Part shown: positions 10,900 to 21,623 of the stretch, one piece after another | How positions within the stretch are numbered: the first letter of the stretch is position 1 | Layout of the letters: every line of letters starts with the position of its first letter | From: Marsupella aquatica | Taxonomy: Eukaryota > Marchantiophyta | Direction: 5' to 3' | Assembly (NCBI GenBank): GCA_973895155.1 | Contig: OZ316898.1 | Span: 20,832,001-20,896,000 of the forward strand | Length of the DNA: 64,000 nt | Made by a program: the position numbers and the translations under genes | The notes under the pieces: generated by a model | Database searches by the model: none | Seen by the model: the letters and a program-made list of their open reading frames with translations, nothing else | What the model was told of the DNA's origin: nothing

Positions 10900-11810
10900 T
10901 TCCGAGTTAACACTCTTTACGTGCTTACGTCCACCAGTAGGGGTGAGGTTTTGGGCAAGGAGGGGTGTAGTGGTGGGTTTTTACTCGTACCAGCCTAAGT
11001 CAGGTTACTACCATATATATGTATGTATATAGATATCATAGTTATGTTTACATTCCACTGCTTGAATGCACCCACATTTAGTGACTATGACTGACTCTTG
11101 GCTTGGGGACTTCCAAGCCATTGCCAACAACACAAACTTGCGATGTATTCAGCATACATTTTCTTACAATCCCAACCATTAGTCTACACCCGATGCATCC
11201 CTTGAAATGGTGCCTTCGTTAAAGACAAGGTATACTCAATACACAGATTACTTGCAAAGATCAGAGGGGAAGGCTACGTTTACTCATAGAAAGAAGTTGA
11301 CAAAGTTGACTCAACTTCTAAGCAACTAGCAGGCCTAATGGCAGTCAATGCCTAGTCTCCATGAGATCCTATCTCGCACTTGCCCTGCAAGCTCGACTCT
11401 AGCTCTCAGTGCTCAGTGCGCTCTAATCCTAGTACTCAGGTCGGGACTCCCCATGCGCCATGTAATCTTGCTTTACTGAACTAAACCAAAAATTTAAGGG
11501 GGGTAATTTCATACTACTTGCCGAAGGGTCGGGGAAGACACTACCTCCCCTGCATAATCCCTGCCTAAGTACCTAACTGGTTGCGACCTTCAAAATTGGT
11601 GCAGTTGACCGTTAGCAAGCTGACTCAGTTGATTGTCACCATGCTGGCGTAGTTGATTACGACCCTAATCCCTAGAACTTATTGTCAATCACTCATAACA
11701 GTCACGTTGATTGGCATCCTACCCTATGTTTGATGATCCTAACAGAGTTTCTTCCTAATCCTATCTACTGCATGTGCTGCTAATCGGCGCCTAATGGCAG
11801 CTGTCCTGCC
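10900..11810. other. no gene seen
   Basis: No long frame. 11570-11660 repeats short phrases such as 'agttga(t/c)..ttagc' and 'tagttgattacgac', which suggests an old tandem repeat too decayed to delimit. Confidence 0.4.
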
Positions 11811-11817
11811 GCAAAAG

Positions 11818-13560
11818 TTAGCCAAAAGATGCCATTGCCCTCCTATTGTACTTTGCAGCTGAGTCACCCCCCATCTCCAACCACCCCCCCCCCTTGCTAT
11901 GTTTTCGGCCTTGGGTTTGTCCTCTTGTTGGGATAGGACCTCGAGCCACCTTGGTCAAAGGCATTTCCCGCCCTGTTCCCTTGGCTCGATCATCAGCAGA
12001 GTAACCCAAGATTGCAAGGCTTGGTTGTCTCGGGTTGCCTCCTCCGCCTCGTTGGAGATCTTGTCTACCTCGGCTTGCAGACATGCCACCCTGTGGTTGA
12101 GGTTACCAATCATTTTAAGGTTGGTCTGATGTTGCGCCAACCACTTAATATCCTGATCCAAGGTGATGGTATTCACTTGCTGAGCAGCTTGCCCAAACTG
12201 GCTGTTCAGGTCGGTTAGAATCTTAACCCAAGCCGCCAACTCCTCCTCAAGCCAAGCCATGACAGCCTTCTGCCCTTTAAGGTTCTCTTGAACCTTAAGC
12301 AGTTCTTGATTTAGTCCATCCAATTGATCTGAGACGCAGACAAAATCCCCTTGGGTGGGTGTTTCCGCCGACTCTAGGTGCTCCACAGTCATTTGGAGGG
12401 CCCCAATCTCATTTCCCTTGGCCATGAGTTCCTCTTGCACGAGGGTCATAAGCCGCTGATGATGCTCCAACATGAAGAAGGCTGGTTGGAAGTGGTTTGT
12501 GACCTGGCAAACTACAATCTTTGCTAGGTCCACCAAAATACGTACTCTGACTAAACCTTTGCACCAACTTGTGGGCTAAGGTTCCGGGTACCACTTGGTA
12601 CTTCTCATCCACGGTTTGAGCCAGAACATAAGGCTCCTCCATGGGTGGGACTACCGTTTCCTCAGTAGTCCGCAAGGGAGAGGGAATGGGATCCATAGTG
12701 GGCGGTGGAATCGGAGTTGGTCGGGTTGGAGATAGCTGGGTCACAACAACAGGGGAAGGTGGCACGTGGGTGCCATTGGTCAAAATGGTCCCAAATGGGG
12801 TAGACGGGGTAGGTGGGGGAGCCGGTTGTGGCGGACTAAGAGCGCAATTTATCTGTGGTGCAGCCGGTTCATTTGCTGTACTACTAGGGGCGGGACAGGC
12901 GCAGGCCGAGGTCAAGGTTGCGGTATTCTTCCCCTTGACCTTGCGCCTTTGCTTGTACCACTCCAGGATGATCACAATGTGGCTCCCAAGGTAGGCGGGG
13001 AGGTAGGTCTTTCCGCCAATATGCAGGCCCGTCTTAGTTCGCTTAAGCTTCCCCAAGAAATGGCTGCCAAAGAACTTTAGGGTTTAAGGCCCAATTCCAC
13101 TTCTTGCATTGCTCCACCTGCATAATAGTGCACAGGGAGATCTTGGATCAAGGCTCGATTATGTGTAAGGTGGTCTTGATGAAGTCAAGTTGATCGATAC
13201 AGACCAGATTGATACAAGAGCCTTGCTTGTACCCGTTGTCTATTTTACCCTTGGGGTTGAAATGTCGGGGCACATAGTTACTCCTTATCCCAAATCCTTA
13301 GTTCCATCAGTACTATTCTTGTCGGCAAACGAAAGATCTGGGCTAATCGATACTCCGTGAGGGACAAGGTTTGTTCTGCCACCTTAGTAGCTAGCCGGTG
13401 TCTTGATGTCAAAGTTCTCAATGAACTCCTACCTTTCCCTTGCTCCAAAGGTGGTAGGCCACCAGGATAAATGAGCAAATATATTTGTCTAACCAATGCT
13501 CCTTTAAATTTCAATAGTCCCTGTGGGCTGGGGACTTAAGCGTCTGCCATAGGGCCTTGG
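11818..13560 (-). pseudogene. broken transposon protein gene: conserved N-terminal part, proline-rich linker, coiled coil
   Basis: Read on the minus strand, three pieces line up. First, 13514-13278 contains LSLTEYRLAQIFRLPTRI, ending in a stop. Second, 13056-12409 starts GKLKRTKTGLHIGGKTYLPA, continues LGSHIVIILEWYKQRRKVKG and runs into about 90 residues rich in proline and threonine. Third, 12536-11955 is a 193-codon strongly helical stretch of Glu, Gln and Leu (LEEELAAWVKILTDLNSQFG) that should form a coiled coil. Pieces two and three overlap in different frames, so at least one frameshift and one or more stops are present. The first part resembles the 'FYLTPKVIAKVFGLP' segment of the element at 61-64 kb, so both belong to one broad class, similar in style to the plant mobile domain or retroelement accessory proteins. 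No reverse transcriptase or transposase is attached. Confidence 0.55.
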
Positions 13561-14880
13561 GTCCGGGTCCGAGCGTGACTAAGATCCACTTCAGAGTGGG
13601 TTATAAAGACCCGATGCTGATAATTAGGCATAACATATCCCAAATCATGTTACAGTACTTCAGGTGTCACGCCGTCATCCCGGGTGTTAACTCCTAATTA
13701 ACCTATGCCTAGCCAAATCATCATTACTAACTAACCCGTTGTCTTTACGGCAATAATTATTAGTACTACTATGGATACCTAAGATGTACATTGTATCGAT
13801 AATGCCATATTACCGTTTTTGTGATGCGCCATCAGTGTCACATTTTCCAATGCCCGGGTTTGCATAATTGCCATTGCGGCTATGTTATCCTATGACCATG
13901 CAGTTGTTGCAGCCATGTTGTCATTGCAGCTCATTGTGGTCATGTGGTTATCTTGGCCACATTGTTGTTGCCTCATGGATGCAACCATGGGGTTATTACG
14001 GCCATGCATGCAGTATTATTCATGTTATCAGATGTGCAAGTTTAGTATAATTTATGCAGGAAATATCAAAGAGAAATCTAGGACAAAAGAGTGCCACGCA
14101 TAAGCAAAAGTTGAGCCCAACTCCATTCCATATAAGATTGGTAATAGGTTTGGTTGAAAGTGCCCACAACCTTTTGTAAAGTGAACAACAACAGTTTCTG
14201 CCATGTGGATGGCCCTGATCAGATCTTGGAGACAAAATACAGTGGGAATTAAACTGCCCCCAAAGTCTTGTAAATCCGCACTAACTTGTAAAGATGATCT
14301 TCTCAAGCTGCCATCCTTGGTGACTTGCTAACACTCAGAAAGCTTAGGCAGAATTTGAAATTGAAGTGGCACTCAGACTTGGTTACTGAGTTGTGCCTTG
14401 GACATGCTAGTGGTTTGAACATGGATATGTATGGTGACCAAGCAAAGGGCTGATGGGAAGTAAGTTTGTGGGTCCCACAACCTCGCACTAAATGCACCTC
14501 CTCTGCCTCCTTGAATCTTGAAAAGAGTAAATAATTTGACAAGAAAAAAGAAAATTAACCTCCAAAAAAAGAAATTCTATACTCACTAGTAAAAAGTTTA
14601 TTCCTTTTATGCTCCATGCCAAAAAAGTATTCTATGCATAGCAAATTCATGTACTCTAGTGCTTTTACTGTACCATGTACTCTAGGGCAAAGCAATTTTG
14701 GTACTCCTTTAGTCAATATAATAGTTTCAAATACACAACTGAGAGTATTGTCCACTCCTTTTCCAAGTTTGTAAATGGATGATGACCATATTTTGGCTGG
14801 AATAAACCATTTTTGCCTATAATGGTTGATTTATAGACGACTAGCTCAATACCTATGCGTCAAACAAAATATGTTGTTAC
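13561..14880. other. low-complexity spacer, no gene seen
   Basis: 13855-14010 is built from short variants of 'ttgc(a/g)gccatg' and 'ttgtggtcatg', a decayed simple repeat that produces two overlapping small open frames. The rest has no recognisable element. Confidence 0.45.
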
Positions 14881-14884
14881 AAAA

Positions 14885-15370
14885 AAATAAGTCATGTTGC
14901 CAAAGATCTTGTTATGTGAAAGATGTTGTCAAGTAAAAAGATGTCATGGCGCCAAAGAGGTCATTATGTCAAAGATGTTGTCAAGTAACAAAGATGTCAA
15001 GGCGCCAAAAATGCTGTTATGTGAAAGATGTCATCAAGTAAAAAGATGTCATGGTGCCAAAGATGTTGTGATGTGAAAGAGTTGTCAAGTAAAAATTGCC
15101 GTTAAGTCAAAGATGTCGTCAAATAAAATGATGTTGTGCCCCGTGCCAAACATGTTGTTAAGTAAAAAGGAGTTAAGTACAAAATGGTTGATAAGTAAAT
15201 TGGATGTCATGAGTGAAAGATGTTGTGAACTCCCATATGAACTAAACGATGTTGTTAAGTACAAAATGTTGTTAGTAAACAATGTTAGGTTAAGTAAAGA
15301 AGTTGTTAAGTAAACGATGTAAGTTGTTGTGAAAATGGTGATGTTGTTGCGCAAAAGATGTCGCCAACAA
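14885..15370. repeat. degenerate short-period array based on aagatgttgtcaagtaaa
   Basis: About twenty variants of an 18-22 base unit follow each other, for example aagatgttgtcaagtaaaaa, 'agatgtcatggcgccaa' and 'tgttgttaagtacaaaa'. Longer units of about 55 bases also repeat near the start (spacer 'gcgccaa'). Small open frames in either strand (14894-15076, 15113-15313, 15085-15354) only reflect the repeat. Confidence 0.7.
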
Positions 15371-15499
15371 AATATGACATATTTGTGCTAAGGAAGATAT
15401 AATATTTATAGAAAAGTGAAAGAAAAACTAAGTCAAGATAAAAGTTTTTGAAGAGAATACACATGATGAGTTCCATCCCTATTTGTTGCATTGAAGATA

Positions 15500-15905
15500 C
15501 TATCCTTGTGTAAAACATGTCATTGCATGAAAGACATTGTAAAATTAATTATGTTTTCTGAAGACATCGTTAGAAAACATTGCTAACTAAAAGACATGAT
15601 TGCGCAAAGATGTCATTAAGTAAAACATGTTATTTACTTAAAAGATGACTTTGTACAAACGATGCCAATGCGTAAAGGGTGTCATTGTGTAAAAGATATT
15701 GTATTTAATCCATCATTGCACATAAGATGACTGCTAACAACCACTACAAAAATTTCAAACACATTATATTATAGGTTTTGATAGTTCAATACCAGTGCAT
15801 CGGACAAAAGATATCATTGCGCAAGAAATATCATTTGCAAATTAAAAAAAATGTTGCGCAAAAGATGTCGTTGCATGAAAGATATCATATGCAGAAAATA
15901 TGTTA
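15500..15905. repeat. second block of the same degenerate array
   Basis: Variants such as 'acatgtcattgcatgaaagac', 'aagatgtcattaagtaaaa', 'tgttgcgcaaaagatgtcgt' and 'tgcatgaaagatatcatatg' continue the motif of the block at 14885-15370 after a gap of about 130 bases. The consensus has drifted from 'aagtaaa' toward 'ttgcgcaaa'. Confidence 0.6.
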
Positions 15906-17140
15906 TTGTATAAATATATAATAAATGCAAAAGAGGTTACAATGTACAAAGTGAAAGAAAACATAGTCAACATTAAAATGTGAAGAAAATGCACATGATG
16001 AAGCTTTGGTTTTTTGCCCTCAATGCGTCGCTCAAAAACATATTCATTTTTTCCGAGTGTACTTGTTTTCTTGGAGCAAGTACCAAGTGGAGGGGCAAGT
16101 ACAGATTGAGTTCATTGTATGTTCATTGTGTGGCACATGGGAATACAGCTCTCTATAAGTGACACTCTCACAAAGACGGATCTGATGTGCACTAAAAAGT
16201 TTTTCCATTCCTTAATAAGTGCAAACCCCCTTAAATTTGCACTTAGTAATAAATGGCATCTCCCCCTGTGAGCAGTTGTGTGTCTCGTTACACCAAATGT
16301 AAATCCTTGCCCTAAATTTGGTGTTCAATTCCATAAGTCCAGGTTTTTTGTCTATTAAGAAAGGGTGTGTACTTATCAGTAAATGCAATGTCATTGGATT
16401 ATGTGCCTACAGATAAGTGTACGACCTTTCTTAGTTTGAGTACAAAATGCAATTATAAAGGGTTTTGCACTTACAAAATTACAATTTAGCTAAATGATTT
16501 TCAGGTCTATTTAGCCTCAGAAAAGGTGAAAAAATGCAAACTTTGTGTAAAATGAGATGGAAGAATATGATGCCTTCTATTAAATCAAATTGGCTCTTAG
16601 GGAGTTTGCCCTTGAGAGAACCAATATATTGTACTTAGTAGAGAAGGACTACCACAGGTGAGGGATTGTATTAACAAATACATTATGTAAGGGTATGTAC
16701 ATTATGTAAGGGTATGTATTGGCAAGGACAATGGGAGTATGGGGGAGAATCCATTGGGTAACCAGGGAAGATTCAAAAAATATTTTTTTGTATTCCTTAC
16801 CTTTTTGCAGGTTTGGTTAATTTTTCCTTTCTATATTAAGTTTATTTGGATTTTTTTTTCTGGCACGGAAACTGCAAATGAAAAAAGGCCCAAAAAAGGG
16901 TGTAACCCTTTATTATAGTATATTTTTCTTATTATAGTTCTTGATAATTGCATTGGGCCCATGGCCCTTCCTTTTATCATTTGCACCTGTAATTGGTGGT
17001 TTGTGATTACACCTTTTTCTAGAAAGTTGTGTGGGGTTTGCCTGGGCTGAGTGGTCTGGTAAGAGTTGATGAAATCCAGAGCTAAACGTGACCAGTTTTT
17101 TTCAGCTGCTAAAAGTACCTAATGTAATTTCCTTCTCTCA
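15906..17140. other. no gene seen; contains a 19-base tandem duplication
   Basis: cattatgtaagggtatgta occurs twice without a gap at 16681-16699 and 16700-16718. Otherwise the stretch is AT-rich, with chance open frames only. Confidence 0.5.
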
Positions 17141-17141
17141 A

Positions 17142-17300
17142 AAAAGTATTTGCCACTTTTGGCAAAAAATAGCAAACTTTTCTATATTCCACTAGTTTTA
17201 ACCAGAGACCCATATGGCAGAATCTAATCTCCTTAGGAATCCAGATCTCTTTTAAGGAATCTAATCTACTCAGGAGATTCCTAAGTTAAATCTAGTGAGA
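17142..17300. mobile_element. relic related to the hAT-type MITE at 37680
   Basis: The phrase tatttgccacttttggc, followed by 'agcaaactttt', 'accagagaccc', 'cagaatctaatctcc' and 'agtgagatctaac', parallels the internal sequence of the intact MITE at 37680-37963 (tttcgccacttttggct, 'attgaccc', 'cagaatctaccgg', 'gatatctaac'). Both outer ends are missing. The neighbouring LINE pseudogene begins directly to its right. Confidence 0.4.
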
Positions 17301-17301
17301 T

Positions 17302-19250
17302 CTAACAATAACACCTCCACAAGAGTATACCACTTTTGCAGAAGGTATTAGACAGGGTGACTCTTTGGGCGGACCTCTTTTTGCCATTGCCCATTTTATA
17401 GCTCTTTGGACAGCACCTGCTACTCACCCCCCAATGTATTTTCCCCTTACTGTCCGATGACACCCACATTATTGGTCCCTCTGGTGAGGTTGGCTCTGCC
17501 CTCACCACCCTTTCTAACCAGTTGATGGCCCTTGGTTTGCGGGTTCAGCCCGTGAAGAGTTGTGCTTGGAGTCCAGTGGGGTTACCCTCCGATTTGGTTC
17601 TTACGTCCAGTGGGAGGTCTTTGGGTCCTTGGCTCTCCTATCGATACACCTACCTTTTGCTCATCTTTATTGCAGATGCTCTACAGGCTGCTTTAGCCCC
17701 AGCTCCTTTGCTCTCTAAGTTGGCAGATACTTAGACAACATTTAAGGTGTTGTTGAGATGCCTCAGTCCACCCTAGGGCATCTTATCTTGCTAGGATGCA
17801 TACCCCTACCGAGGATCTTCGTCTACACCTACGTACTTTGATATTTCTATTCGAGAGACTTTTGCCTCCCTATTAGGTCCTAGTTCTTTGCTCTCATCTC
17901 CATGGTTTCACCGACAACTCACACTTCCTATTTCTCAAGGAGGTTTTGGGGTTACTTCCATTGAGAGCATAGTACCTTAGGCATTTTTGGGTTTGTGGGC
18001 ATCATCATTCTCTTTGTTGGTTGCTTGCTTCCTTGTTGAGGATTGACCCTTTTTACTTTCATCTCTTATGGAGGTTGAGGAGGGTTCCCTCCCATTTCAA
18101 GCTCATTTGCGAGATGCTCGGTCTTCACTACTGGTTATTGTATGCGGCATGTTACCTTCTTTTCAGGAATTTTTATCCTTGGACCCTCTCCATCTTCAGG
18201 CTGACCTTGTTGATCGTATGCACACTTTCACCCTTTCTAGCATCCTCATTGAGGCACCTGAAATGGACTGAGCTTGGATTCTTTCTTCTGGAGGGAAAGG
18301 TGTTGGAGGGTGGCTTCAGGCCAATCCGACCATCCCTCATTTGTGAATGTTTTCAGAAGAGTTCTCCACCACCAATCGTCTTTGTCTGGGGCTACCTTAG
18401 CCTCTTCTTGTTGGTCTACCCACTTCATGCACATGTGGGAAGCCTTGTGATGTCACAGGGGTCCATCTTCTTTGATGCAGTTTGGGAGGTGAAACCATAG
18501 TTGTTCATGATGCTGCCCAAAGATGCTATTGCTCAGGTTCTCTCTGGGTCTTTGGTACGCGTGCGACAAAGGGTGATGCTCGAGCTACCCGGTCCTCCCC
18601 CATAGCGCTTGCGGGTTGATTTGACCATGGTCCATGATGGTCAACGTACTTTGGTGGATGTTGTGGTAGCAAACCCTTTGCGTCAGGACCTATTTGAGAT
18701 AGCAATGACAACGGCAAGGGCAGCGGCATCCCTTGCAACCTCGACAAAGTAGGCAAAATATGTCGCTCGAGCTTCATTTGATACCTTTTTGCCCATTGCT
18801 ATTGAGATCTTTAGGCGTCTTCATCATCAATTTGATGGGCTTCTTCGACAGGCTGCTTGTGATATGCAAGGACAGATGGGTTCCTCCGGACCCCCACTAT
18901 CCATCTTGACCACACATTTTTATCAGCACATTTCATTGGCCTTATAGTGTGCCCCCGCAAACTATTTATCATCGATCCCTTACAGTGGGCGCCGTGCCCT
19001 CGCAAACGCTAGCCCCACCCCTAGAGGATATTCATGTTCGACTTGCTCATTTGGTTAGGACATTGGATGTAACCCATTAGCTCTTGTCACACTTTCCGAT
19101 GTGGACACTAGTCATTGAATTTGCACTCATGTAATGTTTGACACTTGTTTCTTTTTATTCATCATTTTTTAGGTTTACTCTTGCTTTTCTTTTTCTTGTT
19201 AGGTGTTTTTCCTCTTTGGAACTTCTTTCCTTTCTTTACGAGGTCCAGTT
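17302..19250 (+). pseudogene. decayed LINE: reverse transcriptase plus C-terminal endonuclease-like region
   Basis: Broken by many stops and frameshifts but clear in order. Reverse-transcriptase fingers and palm: EGIRQGDSLGGPLFAIAHF at about 17335-17395, then the catalytic-loop stretch SDDTHIIGP at about 17445-17480 in a shifted frame, and GLRVQPVKSCAWSP after it. C-terminal to it: LPISQGGFGVTSIES at about 17925-17970. From about 18540: LRVDLTMVHDGQRTLVDVVV and a helical alanine-rich part, the pattern of the restriction-like endonuclease that ends many site-specific LINEs. The 3' tail to about 19250 is non-coding and T-rich. The N-terminal part is absent, as expected of 5'-truncated LINE insertions. 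The open frame 18021-18500 is in part a shifted frame of this protein and is not a separate gene. Confidence 0.75.
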
Positions 19251-19780
19251 AGAGACTGTTGAAAATTTTAAAATTCAGAGAAAATTCCACGTCAACAATT
19301 AATTCATATCCGTTGGATTTTACTTATCAATGGTGGAGATTGTGCAACGTGCCTTAACACTCGTGTGATGGTTGAAGACACTCGTGTGACAAGCGTGAAG
19401 AAAATGTCTGGTTCATGTGCAGGAATGATACACATTTTTTGATACCAAATTTAAACAGAAACTTGTTGCATAGTACTTTGGGCAATAAAATAAGACAACA
19501 AGTCAATCTTAACCATTGATGTTTATTGATCAATGATGAAAATTGTAAAACGTGGATTGGTGCACAATAAACTCACTCGTGTAAGAATTGTCATGTGTGT
19601 GAGAATGGAAACACATGCAAGAATGGTGATGCGTGTGAGAGTTGTAACTTACACCTGTCAAGTATGTGCTAGTTGCGTGTCACTCAGAAACTAGCAAAAA
19701 GTACTTAAATATGTGCCAATATTATGGGGCAACTAAGTTGAAGCCAAAATCAACTTGGATCTCTAAAAACTTTCAAATAT
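19251..19780. repeat. two diverged copies of a cgtgtgag-rich repeat
   Basis: The phrases 'ttatcaatggtggagattgtgcaacgtgcc' region (about 19326-19356) and 'ttgatcaatgatgaaaattgtaaaacgtgg' region (about 19526-19556) are related, each followed by 'actc(a)ctcgtgt(g/a)a'. This gives an approximately 200-base direct repeat. No gene is visible. Confidence 0.45.
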
Positions 19781-20248
19781 TTTTGTTGTACTCAAACAAA
19801 TGGGCTGAAAATTCTCTACAAGATAGACGAAAGCTAGGGAAATCTATAAGGGAAGCTAAAGTTCGAGCTCTCCAAGTTGTGAGTAAAATGAATTGATATT
19901 CTAATTTTGTCTTAAACCCATCTTAGTTACTTTATGCCTACTCTGACTAAGCCGACCAAATCAAAGTCAAGAAACCAAAATCTATCTGAAGCTTTGTGAT
20001 TCTGCATTTACTCCTTACTTAACAAATGTGCTAAAAAACTGTTGAGAGATAAAAGGAAACTAGGAAAATATGTACATAAAGTTTGAGTTCAAACTGAGGT
20101 CAAATTTGTGAGTTCAAAATAAAACTGTACCTATACTTGAAATTAGCCCAATGTTACCCTAAGCCAACTTTCCTAAGCCGACTAAGCTTAAGTTAGGGCC
20201 AAAACAATCCAATCAGTGGGATTTATCATAAGTTGTTACTCAATCAAA

Positions 20249-20612
20249 TGTTAGGTTATGCCTCTAGTATAACCTATATACTTCCATAGTACTAGCTAGA
20301 CTTCACTATACTAGGATAGCACTAGTTTGAGTTCTAGGTTCCCATAGACCATGGGAGGGGGTATACCCAAGGGTAACACAAACTTGTGCTCACATTTGAA
20401 GGTTCACTCGTTAGAAGACAGAGTGAGGGAGTGAGAGGAGGAGCTCTAGCACGTTGGCTATGGCGGATGTAATAGGTGTGTATTACTGGATTTTTTTCAC
20501 GGCCGTGGACGTAGCCCAGACGGGGTGAACCACGTACTTTCATTGTCGGAGTCTATGGATGTTGTTCACATGCGTTGACGTTATCTCGTTCGGTCTAGAT
20601 CATATCCCAACA
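20249..20612 (+). repeat. 5' LTR of the copia element
   Basis: 364 bases beginning tgttaggttatgcc and ending catatcccaaca, so it has the usual TG...CA termini. It should carry the promoter and the polyadenylation signal. No clear TATA box stands out by eye. Nine mismatches against the 3' LTR, four of them within the last 40 bases or so. Confidence 0.95.
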
Positions 20613-20614
20613 AT

Positions 20615-20626
20615 TGGTATCAGAGC
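20615..20626 (+). promoter_or_regulatory. primer binding site, initiator tRNA-Met type
   Basis: tggtatcagagc starts two bases after the LTR end. It is complementary to the 3' end of plant initiator methionine tRNA and would prime minus-strand DNA synthesis. Confidence 0.95.
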
Positions 20627-21623
20627 TTGGGGACCAAGATTGAAAAGCGCTTGGGGCTTATCGTGACCGATTTGTGGCATTCGGTGCGGGATATGAGTGT
20701 GAATCATCTTCTAGGCGGAGTAACACAAACTTTGGTCTGTCCCTGTGTTGTTTAGGCGGAAGATTGCACCCAATTTGAAGTTGGGAAGAATTTTCTTCGT
20801 GTTCGACGGGTTTTCAACGGTTTTCTTGAATGTGAGCGCAATCCGGGTTTTGCTTGTTCATTTTTGTTGTTGATTTGATCCGGGGAGTTACAAACGGGAA
20901 GAGGATCAGTTTACAACGAACGGGAAACATTTTGGTGGTGTGTGCGGCCACTAACTTGATTTTGAAGTTGGCTGTTAAGCTCAGGCAGCCATAGCTGTGA
21001 ACTCAAAGTGACGGTCGTACGGCCGGGTACGGGAAGGGTGACAGGGCAGAAGGGGGAGCGGCAGGGTGCTTGGGATGGTGAGGCGCAACGCAAACAGGTG
21101 TTGTCCTGTTTGTGGCAAGTGCCACAGGGCATTTCGCCCCCTGCGCAGGGCCAAACGCCCCCTGTATTTTTATTCCCTATATTCTCAATTTCCAGAACGT
21201 TAAAATTCAGCGGTAAATAAGCGATTTGGCAAGGCAAACGGATTCCGTTCTCTGAGATTTTTTGCAGGTGTGTTCACGGGGGAGTTAGGGAGGGGCCTGA
21301 AAAATAGGTTTAGGAAACTGAGGTGCATGGAATTTTTATTAAAAAGATTCCTTGAGGGGGTCCGAAATGACATTTTGACCCCCTTACGATCAGCGGTTAA
21401 TAACTCTCGGCTCGAGTGTCCGTTTGCGGAGCTGTTTGGCGTTCTGGAAAGGTTATCTTCCAGGCTACAGGAAGGTGAAGTCAGTTATTGATTTAGATCA
21501 CTTTCATTTTTTGGTGATTTTTTGGGTGAGGCTGCTTGGAGGGTCCGATATGGTTTGGCAGCCTTACAAGCACCTTGGTAGCTTACATTGAATACATTGC
21601 ATGTAAGAGTAGGGAACATTGTC
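20627..21623 (+). other. long untranslated leader of the copia element
   Basis: About 1 kb between primer binding site and the gag ATG. It is GC-richer than the surroundings around 21000-21170 (acggccgggtacgggaaggg, then 'catttcgccccctgcgcagg') and holds two minor open frames (21008-21220, 21270-21491) without motifs. Many copia elements have a leader of only 100-200 bases, so this one is long. It might hold packaging signals or captured sequence. Confidence 0.6.

Noticed and set aside
14885-15370. Possible CRISPR-like array
   Set aside because: Units are contiguous and degenerate with no spacers of constant length, and the genome is a plant nuclear one.
18021-18500. 159-codon frame as a separate gene
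   Set aside because: It lies within the LINE body between the reverse transcriptase and endonuclease parts and only partly follows the original frame.
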